Shown: in pieces, positions 51,652 through 60,495 of the stretch
How the letters are laid out: each line of letters opens with the position of its first letter
Numbering within the stretch: the stretch's first letter is position 1
From: Parendozoicomonas haliclonae
GTDB taxonomy: Bacteria > Pseudomonadota > Gammaproteobacteria > Pseudomonadales > Endozoicomonadaceae
Assembly: GCF_900174585.1 (NCBI RefSeq)
Contig: NZ_FWPT01000010.1
Location: 1-64,000, forward strand
DNA: 64,000 nt
Direction: 5' to 3'
Notes under the pieces: model-generated
What the model saw: only the letters and a program-made list of their open reading frames with translations
Databases searched by the model: none
What the model was told of the DNA's origin: nothing
Made by a program: the position numbers and the translations under genes

Positions 51652-54042
51652 TTAACTGCCTTCTTTGGAGAGTTCGGCAATCTCCATAAGACGCGTCAGT
51701 ACCTTGTTGTTCAGGCTGTTCTTCGGATACTTGCCACGGCTGTTCAGCGCACCTGGTTTGTGGCCAGTCAGAATCTCCAGAGCCTGCTCAACATGAGAGA
51801 CAGCATGAACAGCGAATTTATTCTGTTTCACCGCATCCAGCACGCGCTTGCTGAGCATCAGGTTACGGATATTGGCCGCCGGGATAATCACACCCTGATC
51901 GCCAGTGAGGCCACGGGCTTCACAGAGATCAAAGAAGCCTTCAATTTTTTCGTTAACGCCACCAATCGCCTGCACTTCACCGTGCTGGTTCATGGAACCG
52001 GTGACCGCATAGCTCTGTTTGATCGGAACATTAATCAGTGACGAGATCAGACAGCACAGTTCAGCCAGTGACGCACTGTCGCCATCGATATAACCGTAGG
52101 ACTGTTCCATGGCCAGACTGGCAGAAATCGCCAGAGGGAACTTCTGAGCATAGGTCGCACCGAGATAACCGGTCAGGATCATCACACCTTTAGAGTGAAT
52201 GGCCTGACCCAGCTGAACTTCCCGTTCGATATCGACAATACCCTGAGAGCCTGGATAAACGGCAGCGGTAATACGTGCCGGGGAACCGAAGCTGGTGTCG
52301 CCTATGGATAGAACCGTCAGACCGTTGATCTTGCCGATCGCATCGCCACAGGTATCAATCAGGATGCTGCCCTCAATCATCTCTTTGAGGATCTCTTTGC
52401 TGACCCGGCTGGTGCGCTCAGCCTTGGCTTCCAGTGCCTTATCTACATGCAGGTGGGTAATCTTGCGACCTTTGCTGTCTCGGCGGATGTAATCGGCTTC
52501 GGCCAGCAGATCGAACAGATCGCCAATATGAGCAGAGAGATGATTTTTATGTTCAGCCATACGAGAGCTGTGTTCCACCATTCGGGCAACAGCCTGTGCC
52601 GTTAGTGGTGGATACTTCTCATCACTGGCACGGGTGTGCAACAGGCGGGCAAAGGCGCCGACGCTTTCAGGCGTACGCTGCAGATGGCCATCAAAGTCCA
52701 CCAGTACCCGGAACATTTCGTGGAAGTCCGGATCCAGTTCCTGCAGCAAGTAGTAAATCTGACGTGAACCGATCAGGATGATTTTGACATCCAATGGAAT
52801 AATTTCCGGGTTCAGGGTGATCGTGTTGATCAGCCCCATTTCGCTGGCCGGCGATTCAATCTTCAACTGCTGCTCTTTGAGGGCGCGCTTGAGGGCTTCC
52901 CATACGAAAGGCTCTTCCAGCAGTTTGGCGGCTTCCAGTACCAGAAAACCGCCGTTGGCTTCATGCAGGCTGCCCTGACAGATCTGGCGATAGCTGGTGA
53001 CCAGCGCGCCCATCTCCGTGTTGTATTCGATCCGGCCAAACAGGTTGCGATAGCTTGGATGCGTTTCAAACACTACCGGTGCGTGAGCTTTTTCCTTATG
53101 GCCAACAACCAGATTGGGAACATACATATCCCGCAGCAGGTGACGCTTGCCGGCATCTTCTTTGAATTCGATGCCGCGCTCATCCGCCAGATGCTCGACC
53201 ACCGTTTTGTGGAGGTCCTTCTTCATGGCTTCCAGATATTCGCTCACTCCATCGAAGTGACCGTAGTCCTTCTGCAGAGTCTTGAGCAGAGGCTCCAGTG
53301 CCTTGTCGATGGCCTGATGGTTCAGGGAGCGCAGTTCTTCACTGGATTCCCGCTTCCACTGAGGCAGCTCTGAAAGCTCTTCATTCAGCAGGTTTTCAAG
53401 GTGGGTAATATCCTTGTTGAACTTGTTGCGCTTGCGATCCGGCAGCTGGGCGAATTCGGTTTCGTCCATAGGCTTGCCTTCATGCATTGGTGCGAAGGTC
53501 AGAGAGCCCTGCTCACGGAACAGGCAGATTCTGCGGCGCAGGCCTTCCTGCTCAACCGTCTCGATGGCTTTGTCATAACGGCGGTTGAACTTGCGCTCAA
53601 TCAGGCTTTTCTTCTGCTGGTAGGATGGGCTTTCAAAAGCCGCTGGAAAGGTGTCCATCAGCTCATCCACCAGCGTATTGAAGTCACTGAGCAGACGAGA
53701 GCCGGTTCCGGCAGGGAGGCGGAGCACGGAGGGCTCGCGGGCATTGGAAAAGTTATTGACGTAGGCCCAGTCTTCCGGCGTATCCATCTCCTCGGCTCGC
53801 CCTTCGAGATAGTGGCGAATATAAGAAGTACGACCGGTTCCAGACTCTCCCATCACATAAATATTGTAACCGGCCCGGTGCATGTTAACGCCAAAGCGGA
53901 TAGCGGTTTCCGCGCGCTCCTGCCCGAGAATGCCGGCAAAAGGCTCAAGCTCATTGGTATGCTTGAAACCCAGCTCGCTCACTGGCTGGCGAGCGGTCAG
54001 TTGATTGAGGGGAACTCTGGTTGTTTTGACTGCTGATGACAT
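51652..54042 (-). CDS. ATP-dependent protease of the LonB/LonP-like type, 796 aa
   Basis: It is a AAA+ serine protease for cytoplasmic protein turnover. The nucleotide-binding region has GESGTGRTSYIRHYLEG; the C-terminal protease domain has the Ser-Lys dyad in DGDSASLAELC and GGVNEKIEGF. A long helical insertion (about 140-330) typical of proteobacterial Lon-related YcbZ-like proteins is present and the classical Lon N-domain is absent. ATG 54042 is preferred; a GTG at 54090 is in frame. Confidence 0.92.
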   Translation of the reverse strand: MSSAVKTTRVPLNQLTARQPVSELGFKHTNELEPFAGILGQERAETAIRFGVNMHRAGYNIYVMGESGTGRTSYIRHYLEGRAEEMDTPEDWAYVNNFSNAREPSVLRLPAGTGSRLLSDFNTLVDELMDTFPAAFESPSYQQKKSLIERKFNRRYDKAIETVEQEGLRRRICLFREQGSLTFAPMHEGKPMDETEFAQLPDRKRNKFNKDITHLENLLNEELSELPQWKRESSEELRSLNHQAIDKALEPLLKTLQKDYGHFDGVSEYLEAMKKDLHKTVVEHLADERGIEFKEDAGKRHLLRDMYVPNLVVGHKEKAHAPVVFETHPSYRNLFGRIEYNTEMGALVTSYRQICQGSLHEANGGFLVLEAAKLLEEPFVWEALKRALKEQQLKIESPASEMGLINTITLNPEIIPLDVKIILIGSRQIYYLLQELDPDFHEMFRVLVDFDGHLQRTPESVGAFARLLHTRASDEKYPPLTAQAVARMVEHSSRMAEHKNHLSAHIGDLFDLLAEADYIRRDSKGRKITHLHVDKALEAKAERTSRVSKEILKEMIEGSILIDTCGDAIGKINGLTVLSIGDTSFGSPARITAAVYPGSQGIVDIEREVQLGQAIHSKGVMILTGYLGATYAQKFPLAISASLAMEQSYGYIDGDSASLAELCCLISSLINVPIKQSYAVTGSMNQHGEVQAIGGVNEKIEGFFDLCEARGLTGDQGVIIPAANIRNLMLSKRVLDAVKQNKFAVHAVSHVEQALEILTGHKPGALNSRGKYPKNSLNNKVLTRLMEIAELSKEGS

Positions 54043-54162
54043 TAATGTCTGATATCCCTTGTCGGTGGCTGTCCTGATAGTCCCGGGCACGGGCTGGGCC
54101 GTTTGAACCTGATCAAAGATAACAGAAAAGAGGAAGGCTGAAACAACTTTGCCACGGGTCTT

Positions 54163-55485
54163 TTACAAGCCCTCTTCGTTATCGAATCCTCGGCGGCTCT
54201 GGGGGCCGACTGTTCGCAGGCCAACCGGCATGTTGCGAGCGGAATGCACGGGAATATCAGTATCGCTTTTCAGGTAGTCTACCAGAAAATCAAAGTCAGA
54301 CTGTTCGATCAGCTCCCAGATACATTCCTGCAGATTCTGCCCCAGTTTTTCCTGCAGGCGGTTGGCGGCATCCGTAGTCAAAGGGAGGTGAGGGATCTGG
54401 CTTAACAGATCCTGGGTGACGTGGGCGAGCCACTCCTGGGTGTTGCCAGGATTGTGGGTGTTGATATCCAGAGCCTGGCTCAGCCCCTGTTTCAGCTCCT
54501 GGATCACATCCTCTCTCTGACTGTTTGGCACAATACCATCGGTAGAGAGATAAATAGCTTTGCTGAAGGCAGACATTGCCCGGCCCGGCAGTTCATTACT
54601 CACTCTCCGGAACTGTCCAAGCTCCTGCATATCAACGCCGCCGGAACTCGCCAGCTCATTCACAAACGAGAGGCAGTTGTGGTAAGGCCCGCCCCACAGC
54701 CACTTCTTGCGGGATAGCCGATCAACGCCCTGTTGCAGGGCCTGCTTATCAGTACAGGGGAGACTGATCTCCTGACTGATTTCACACTCCCAGCGCTGGC
54801 AGTATTCCTGAAACTGTACCTCGGTCATATGTTCCGGATACCAGTTGGCAGAGCTGATCTGGACATAGCGGGCTTCACCTGCCGGGTCGCCGAAGGCGAT
54901 CAGGGCGTGGCCATAGCGATTCGTAGCACCACCCTCCACCACAATGAGTTTCGGGTTGGTATAAAGAGCCAGCTCTTCTGGGGGAAGGCCCTGTGGCCAG
55001 TTGATACCAATACGGCTTTCGGTATTTTCGGCGATAAGAGGACCCAGCACGGTTTCCCGGGCTTCTGATGAAGGTTGCTGACTATTTGAAGGAAATGGTT
55101 GCTGAGCCTCGTCTTTTTTATGGGCCACATTTTTTCCCTGCACCAGAAGATCATCAATGCGAGTGAACAGGGTAATGGTTTTTTTTGCCAGTACCGCCTT
55201 GAGCTTGTTGGACATCGAAATCAGGATAAAGGTTGTGCGCTTATGGAGTGGTACTTCCGAGACCGGCCCATACGCCTTCGCCTTGCGGGAATACTGCTTC
55301 AGCAGAACATTTAGCCGCTCGGTTTTTCTGCCAAACCAAGAGGTTTTAGTCTCGGCTGGCTTCTCAGAGATTGAGGCCTTTTCAAAAGGCGCCTGGGATC
55401 GAACGGCTCCCGGATCGCGCTGAACAGAGTTCTTATTAAAGAATGAAGGCATGGTTCGGGTTAGATCTGTTGTTTTTTTCAGCAT
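54163..55485 (-). CDS. Unknown protein with permuted papain-like (NlpC/LRAT-like) candidate core, 440 aa
   Basis: No named family is certain. The region about 180-285 has a histidine in NRYGHALIAFGDP (His193) and a later cysteine in GPYHNCLSFVNELASSGG (Cys271). That H-then-NCxxF order is characteristic of circularly permuted NlpC/P60-like folds (LRAT, PPPDE, YiiX). The first 150 residues are basic and disordered, without signal peptide; the last 150 are helical. Such architecture is common in injected effectors. It diverges from the helical protein gene with 100 bp between. Confidence 0.7.
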   Translation of the reverse strand: MLKKTTDLTRTMPSFFNKNSVQRDPGAVRSQAPFEKASISEKPAETKTSWFGRKTERLNVLLKQYSRKAKAYGPVSEVPLHKRTTFILISMSNKLKAVLAKKTITLFTRIDDLLVQGKNVAHKKDEAQQPFPSNSQQPSSEARETVLGPLIAENTESRIGINWPQGLPPEELALYTNPKLIVVEGGATNRYGHALIAFGDPAGEARYVQISSANWYPEHMTEVQFQEYCQRWECEISQEISLPCTDKQALQQGVDRLSRKKWLWGGPYHNCLSFVNELASSGGVDMQELGQFRRVSNELPGRAMSAFSKAIYLSTDGIVPNSQREDVIQELKQGLSQALDINTHNPGNTQEWLAHVTQDLLSQIPHLPLTTDAANRLQEKLGQNLQECIWELIEQSDFDFLVDYLKSDTDIPVHSARNMPVGLRTVGPQSRRGFDNEEGL

Positions 55486-55585
55486 AGCCCGAACTGGAGT
55501 ACACGCTTTTCTCAGTGCGTCACTGCATCCGGTTATTGAGGCTTATACTGAAATCTGAGGCATTCAGGAAATGGAATTCTGATTC

Positions 55586-56908
55586 ATGGGCAAAATCCCC
55601 AAAGCGCATACATCCGGTACTCCGCCTACTCCGGTTTCGGGTGAGCAAAAAACTGGCCCTACCAAAGGCTCCCGCCCCGGGAAGGGAAAGGGTCGTCGTA
55701 TTACGATCCAGGATATTGGTGCTCCTCAGCTGAATAAAAATAAAAAGTCGGGGCCTCTGTCTGGCTTAAGTCTTTGGAAGCGTTCTTCTCAGGTGATTGA
55801 ACCGGGCAAATTAAAGGTTCGGCAGGAGGATGTGTCCAAGGCGCAAAAGAAAACCATCAAAGCTTTACAGAGTGCCAATACCAGCAGCGAGTACAAGACC
55901 ATTTTGACTGAGCAGGTAAAATCCACAAGCGAGCTCTGCTCTTTATGTCGCCAGCTACCGGACAAGAGTTTTTCCAAGATGAAGTCGGCCATCAATGATC
56001 GGCTCAAGGTGCTGGAGGCCAAAAGTCATGTTGAGGTCATGCTGAATCAGTGCCGGGATAAAAAAGGGCGTATTGATACGAGTCAGGTCGCCAAGACGCT
56101 GGCCCAGCATCGGGAGTTTATGACGCAATCCACAGCTAATCTGTTTTTCACGGATGGTGCCAACTATGTAAAGACACGGCTGAATATGCCATCAGGGGAA
56201 GGGCCGGTGGAAATACTCAGTCGAATCCGGGGCTGCTCCCCACAGGACTTTCGTTTACTACCTGAGGAAGTGGAAGGCAGCAATGTCAGTAAGGATTTGG
56301 ATATGGCCCGGCGTCAGGGCGGGCAGGTGCTGAAAGAAGCCCGTGATAAGGCGGCAAAGAAAGCGGCCGCCTATCTGGAAGCGCACAGTCCCGGCAAGGT
56401 GGAACATATCCGCTTCCAGAGCCATGCCGCGACTCAGATTTGCCGCACGATGGAAAGCATGCTGCTCGATCAACTGGAGCCGGGTGACCATGATCAGTTA
56501 CGGGATGATATGGCGTCCCTGAGAGCCAAGTCGCTGGTGGGCGATATGATGTTGAAGGTCAAAGACCTGTCTGGTTTTCAGCAGCGTATGGACGATGTGT
56601 TCGGGAATATGCCTAAAGGAGCTCCACCTGAGCAGGTTATGAACCAGCTGATTGGAGAGCAAAATATCAATAGCGATGCGGTTGTTCTTGGACGACTGGT
56701 ATCCGGGGAACGGGTTCCCACAAAGGCGGTAAAAACCGTTGGTCAGAAAGAAGTGCAGGCAGCCTGTGCCAGACAGCTGGCAACAGAGCTGAGCAAACAA
56801 GTGCAATCCTTGGCTGATCAGGAAGGAGTCAGGGACCCGGCTGCTTTAGCGCAAGCCATGTCCCTGTCGCAGACGCTTAGAAAAATTGCGGTTGAGCTTG
56901 AGGGTTAG
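55586..56908 (+). CDS. Helical protein of unknown function with basic disordered N-terminus, 440 aa
   Basis: I do not recognise a family. Residues 1-80 are rich in Lys, Gly, Pro, Ser and Thr (VSGEQKTGPTKGSRPGKGKG). From about 85 to the end it is almost entirely alpha-helical with short charged heptads (QKKTIKALQSANTSSEYKTI, KEARDKAAKKAAAYLEAHSP). No signal peptide or membrane segment. The disordered start and helical body resemble secreted effectors or structural coiled proteins. Its 3' end overlaps convergent corA by 4 bp. Confidence 0.7.
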   Translation: MGKIPKAHTSGTPPTPVSGEQKTGPTKGSRPGKGKGRRITIQDIGAPQLNKNKKSGPLSGLSLWKRSSQVIEPGKLKVRQEDVSKAQKKTIKALQSANTSSEYKTILTEQVKSTSELCSLCRQLPDKSFSKMKSAINDRLKVLEAKSHVEVMLNQCRDKKGRIDTSQVAKTLAQHREFMTQSTANLFFTDGANYVKTRLNMPSGEGPVEILSRIRGCSPQDFRLLPEEVEGSNVSKDLDMARRQGGQVLKEARDKAAKKAAAYLEAHSPGKVEHIRFQSHAATQICRTMESMLLDQLEPGDHDQLRDDMASLRAKSLVGDMMLKVKDLSGFQQRMDDVFGNMPKGAPPEQVMNQLIGEQNINSDAVVLGRLVSGERVPTKAVKTVGQKEVQAACARQLATELSKQVQSLADQEGVRDPAALAQAMSLSQTLRKIAVELEG

Positions 56909-57864
56909 AGCCAGCCTTTGAGCTTAAATATCCAATAGGTGCTCAGGCCGCTGAGAATCATCAACGCAATAGCGGCCGGATAACCAAAGTCCCAGCCCAG
57001 TTCGGGCATATTGGCAAAGTTCATACCGTAGCTGCTGGCGATCAGTGTCGGCGGCATAAAGACGGTCGCCATAACCGAGAAGATTTTAATAATCTTGTTC
57101 TGTTCAAGATTGATAAAACCCATCACCGCTTCCTGCAGGAAGTTGATCTTATCGAACAAAAACGCTGTATGTGGCAGCAGGGAGTCAATATCCCGCAGCA
57201 TCTCCATAATTTCCTGCTGATGCTGGTCGGCCATACGAATACGACGGTTGCGCACCAGATAGCGCAGGGAGCGCTGGCTATCCAGCAGGCTCAAACGAAT
57301 CTTACCGTTTAAGTCTTCCTGTAGGGCGATATCTTTCAGAGCGGTGTCGCGGGTCTGGTCATTGGTATCTTCCCGCAGAGTCATCTCACTGACCGCTTCC
57401 AGGCTTTCATAAACCTCTTCCAGCAAGTCAGCCAGATAGTCCACCTTGGAGGTGAACAGGGCGGTAAGAATCGCCATTGGGGAAGAGATCTCAATATGCT
57501 GACGCTTGAGATAATTCCGAACCAGACGGAACAGGCCGACCTCATCATCCCGCAGTGTGATCAGCAGATGTGGACGCAGGTTGAAGGAGACGCTGGTGTT
57601 ACGCACTTCTTTCCCGGAACGGTGCGGGAAGAAACTGGTAATGTGCAGACCGTCTTTGTCCTGATAGAACCGGGAAGAGGCCTCAATCTCGTAGAGGTCA
57701 TCACTGTCGGGGACCTCCTCGACATAATAATTATCCAGCCATGATCGCTCTGCCTCCGAGGGTTCCACAACATCCAGCCACACCGTATCACTTGGCAGCA
57801 CATCATTGAGGCCAAGTTGAGTGATTTTGATGCGGTTGTTCTGGAGCTGATAGGCGGTGATCAT
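56905..57864 (-). CDS. corA: CorA-type magnesium transporter, 319 aa
   Basis: It is a pentameric Mg2+/Co2+ channel of the inner membrane. The C-terminal hallmark YGMNFANMPE follows the first transmembrane helix (IFSVMATVFMPPTLIASSYG), and a second helix (GYPAAIALMILSGLSTYWIF) ends the protein. The large N-terminal cytoplasmic funnel is present and length is normal. Confidence 0.96.
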   Translation of the reverse strand: MITAYQLQNNRIKITQLGLNDVLPSDTVWLDVVEPSEAERSWLDNYYVEEVPDSDDLYEIEASSRFYQDKDGLHITSFFPHRSGKEVRNTSVSFNLRPHLLITLRDDEVGLFRLVRNYLKRQHIEISSPMAILTALFTSKVDYLADLLEEVYESLEAVSEMTLREDTNDQTRDTALKDIALQEDLNGKIRLSLLDSQRSLRYLVRNRRIRMADQHQQEIMEMLRDIDSLLPHTAFLFDKINFLQEAVMGFINLEQNKIIKIFSVMATVFMPPTLIASSYGMNFANMPELGWDFGYPAAIALMILSGLSTYWIFKLKGWL

Positions 57865-57983
57865 GCGAAAGGCGGCCCCCGGAAAGACAGTTGGGATAGA
57901 GGGTTAATTCCGCATTCTACCATAGGCCTCGTGAAAAACAGTGCTGTTTAGTTACGATAATTATGGGCCTGTAAACAGACTGT

Positions 57984-59648
57984 TTAATGACTCTGTTCCT
58001 GCCCCAGAACCTGTCGAACCACGCCCAGCATCTGCCCCGTCATATTATGGCCACTATCATCACCGGAATTACCCCAGTAAGGGTCATAACCCTTTTTCCC
58101 TTCTTTCGGCGTGTGCTCAATCAGGATATTCGGAAAGGTATTCAGCAGGCGCTGTTTTAATTCCGCCAGCTGGCTGAATTTGGCATAGATGCCATCGATC
58201 ATGATCTGTTGCTTGATTGATTCCCAGTGCTTGAGATCTATCAGGTCCCGGTACTTCCTGTCTCTGGCTATATCTTTTGCCAGGCTCCCGCGTGGAGCGC
58301 TTAGGATATGTTGCACGACCTCTTCGGTTTGCTCTGGTGTGACGCCTTTGGCGGGTGAGGCGAGAAACTTCATGCACTGGAAATAATGTTCAACGCTGGG
58401 GTAGGCGCGGCCGTTGACCGTAAAACAGACTGGGTCATCCTGTTTGTCCCGGTGAATATAGGTATTGGTCAGGTAGTAGTTATTCTGCTGCAGCCTCTGG
58501 TCGAGTTCCTGATCATAAAAACGTACCGCTCCCCAGGCCGAACCGGTGGCCTTGTTATCAATGTTGGCGGAGAGTGATTCATGACTCTCATACAGTGCCA
58601 GATGCTGGGCCACTCGGTCATAGTTGCCGGTGGTCACTGTCGTCATACACAGTTTGCCTGCTGTGTCCTGTATAGGAATAGAGTATTCACAAGGCTGGCA
58701 GGGTTGATAGTGCGCACGGTTTTTTATCTGGAAAGCTGGCAGTGGGCCCGATGGTGGTTCCGGAAGTGGGGAGTCGGACGTCTCGGGGGCTGGTTGTTCC
58801 GAATCGTCCGGTGACTTTTGATATTCAATGGCATCAAACCAGTAAGGGTTTGGGTCTATGCCTTCAGCACGTCGGGCATCCTGCAAAAACAGACAGAGTT
58901 CAGTGGCGAACTTAGGGGCGCCGCACAGATAGAAGAAGGTTAAGACCCGACTTATCCGAAGCTGATCATCCGTATTATTGGCGGTCAGCCAGCGCTGAAG
59001 CCTGTGGGGGGCGTTCTCTGTCAGCGCAAAATGACGACCGGAGCGCTCAATGCCCCAGTGTTCCAGCATCAGATCCATAGCATCACTGATATTGTCCTGA
59101 ATATCCGGATCGTGGTTGATCTCTTCAATCATTGGCCGGGTCAGTGTTGGAGCGTGCGGATTGTATTTGCTGGTATGCGGATTGGGAAACAGCAGCTGAA
59201 TATATTGATGGTGATTGACCAGATCCTGTTCATCCATCGCCATGATCTGGTCATAACTGAACGGACACTGTTCATTGCAGATACCTTCGCGGCTGTAGAA
59301 GCGCAGCCACTGCTCTTCAGGCTCAGAAAAACATTTTGGGCCTTCTGTATCCATGGAAGACACTTCACGTTCTTCCAGTGCTTTTTCGAGATCGTTCAGT
59401 AGCGCCTGATTATTTTCGTACTGGGTGTAATTGCCTTTATCAAATTCCGCCCCGGTGATTGAAAGGTATTGGGAAGGAGAAACCGTGCGCACGGTATTAC
59501 CTTGCCATAACACCACCTGCCCGGTACGGGTTTCCAGATAATGACCAAAGCGAGCATGGGATTTAATGGAATAATCACCCGTATGCTGGAGATAATCCTG
59601 GACCAATTGTTCTCGCGTGGCGCTGTTGATTCTTGATTCAGGGCTCAT
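57984..59648 (-). CDS. OGFr-domain/NADAR-domain fusion protein, 554 aa
   Basis: Residues about 111-265 match the conserved core of opioid-growth-factor-receptor-related proteins: NHHQYIQLLFPNPHTSKYNP, PTLTRPMIEEI, AMDLMLEHWGIE and LRISRVLTFFYLCG. After a Pro/Glu/Ser-rich linker (about 278-310), residues about 385-550 form a NADAR domain: FTVNGRAYPSVEHYFQCMKF (with the likely catalytic Glu420), MIDGIYAKFSQLAELKQRLL, YDPYWGNSG and HNMTGQMLGVVRQVLG. Characterised NADAR enzymes remove ADP-ribose from guanine or act as N-glycosidases. The first 95 residues are unassigned. No signal peptide. The gene diverges from the SET-domain gene with 132 bp between. Confidence 0.85.
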   Translation of the reverse strand: MSPESRINSATREQLVQDYLQHTGDYSIKSHARFGHYLETRTGQVVLWQGNTVRTVSPSQYLSITGAEFDKGNYTQYENNQALLNDLEKALEEREVSSMDTEGPKCFSEPEEQWLRFYSREGICNEQCPFSYDQIMAMDEQDLVNHHQYIQLLFPNPHTSKYNPHAPTLTRPMIEEINHDPDIQDNISDAMDLMLEHWGIERSGRHFALTENAPHRLQRWLTANNTDDQLRISRVLTFFYLCGAPKFATELCLFLQDARRAEGIDPNPYWFDAIEYQKSPDDSEQPAPETSDSPLPEPPSGPLPAFQIKNRAHYQPCQPCEYSIPIQDTAGKLCMTTVTTGNYDRVAQHLALYESHESLSANIDNKATGSAWGAVRFYDQELDQRLQQNNYYLTNTYIHRDKQDDPVCFTVNGRAYPSVEHYFQCMKFLASPAKGVTPEQTEEVVQHILSAPRGSLAKDIARDRKYRDLIDLKHWESIKQQIMIDGIYAKFSQLAELKQRLLNTFPNILIEHTPKEGKKGYDPYWGNSGDDSGHNMTGQMLGVVRQVLGQEQSH

Positions 59649-59780
59649 GGGCCAATCCCTCTACTCCTTCTACCCAGCTCTGCCTGAACTTACCTCCCTC
59701 AAACTTTCATTCATCTGACAAGCTGGTAAGCTGGAATGACAACCACAAGGAGTAAGTGGTGACTTATTAACTTATCAGGG

Positions 59781-60491
59781 ATGGATAGATCAGTCATGAG
59801 TCATTCAGAACTCAGTCAGCCACAATCAGAATCTGCTGTAGAAGAAAGACTTTCCCAGTTACAAAGTCAGATCGCCGAATTAAAAGCCCGTCTGGCCAAT
59901 TATGAATTTGAACTCGCAGAAGGGCAGAGCCGTCTGGAAGGTGCCGGTAGTGGTCTGTTTGCCAAAACCTTTATTCCTTCCGGTCGTGTAGTAGGGGAAT
60001 ACACCGGCACGGAGTCTTTTCGGTTACTGGTGCCTGCTACAGGTCGTTATGTGATGTGGCAGCGGGATGCTCAGGGCCAGCCTCATTTTCTCGATAAGGA
60101 CACCTACATTCTCTGGCTGGTGGATGATGAGGAAGATGATCAGCCCTGGATGGGCGATTACCCGGAAATAGAGTCAGGCATTGATGGTTCGGTGTCTGGT
60201 AATCTGATGCGCTATGCCAATAGTAATGACGAACCCAATCTGGAAATGTTTGTGACTGAAAACCAGCGGGTTGTGGCGATTTCTCTAAGGGATATTGAAC
60301 CGGAAGAAGAGTTGTTCTGGGATTATCATCCAGGCCGGGACAAAGACTTCAGTATTATCCCTGATCATATTGAAACAGATTTGGAGCGTTTTATTCGTGT
60401 TTCCGACGATGGTCAGGTGCGGTTGACAGATCAAGCCTTGCAGATTCCCCAAAAGCGGGGTGGAAAAAAGCGCAAGAAGAAGCGCCGTTAA
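59781..60491 (+). CDS. SET-domain protein (putative lysine methyltransferase) with basic tail, 236 aa
   Basis: A coiled coil (about 20-48) precedes a SET domain: GAGSGLFAKTFIPSGRVVGE (54-73), the substrate/SAM element NLMRYANSNDEPN (141-153, replacing the usual RFINHSCxPN) and ELFWDYHP (177-184). A poly-basic tail KRGGKKRKKKRR closes the protein and looks like a nuclear localisation signal. Bacterial SET proteins in intracellular or host-associated species methylate host histones or ribosomal proteins. ATG 59781 or 59796; GGATGG lies 11 nt before the latter. It ends 4 bp from the convergent permease gene. Confidence 0.85.
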   Translation: MDRSVMSHSELSQPQSESAVEERLSQLQSQIAELKARLANYEFELAEGQSRLEGAGSGLFAKTFIPSGRVVGEYTGTESFRLLVPATGRYVMWQRDAQGQPHFLDKDTYILWLVDDEEDDQPWMGDYPEIESGIDGSVSGNLMRYANSNDEPNLEMFVTENQRVVAISLRDIEPEEELFWDYHPGRDKDFSIIPDHIETDLERFIRVSDDGQVRLTDQALQIPQKRGGKKRKKKRR

Positions 60492-60495
60492 TGTT

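Noticed and set aside
53401-54036. 211-codon plus-strand frame over the Lon-type gene
   Set aside because: It is a shadow of the protease gene with no ribosome site.
57939-57986. Repeated AAACAG/CTGTTT dyads between corA and the OGFr-NADAR gene
   Set aside because: They are short, AT-rich and partly overlap the stop codon of the OGFr-NADAR gene; no T tract or clear promoter geometry supports a function.
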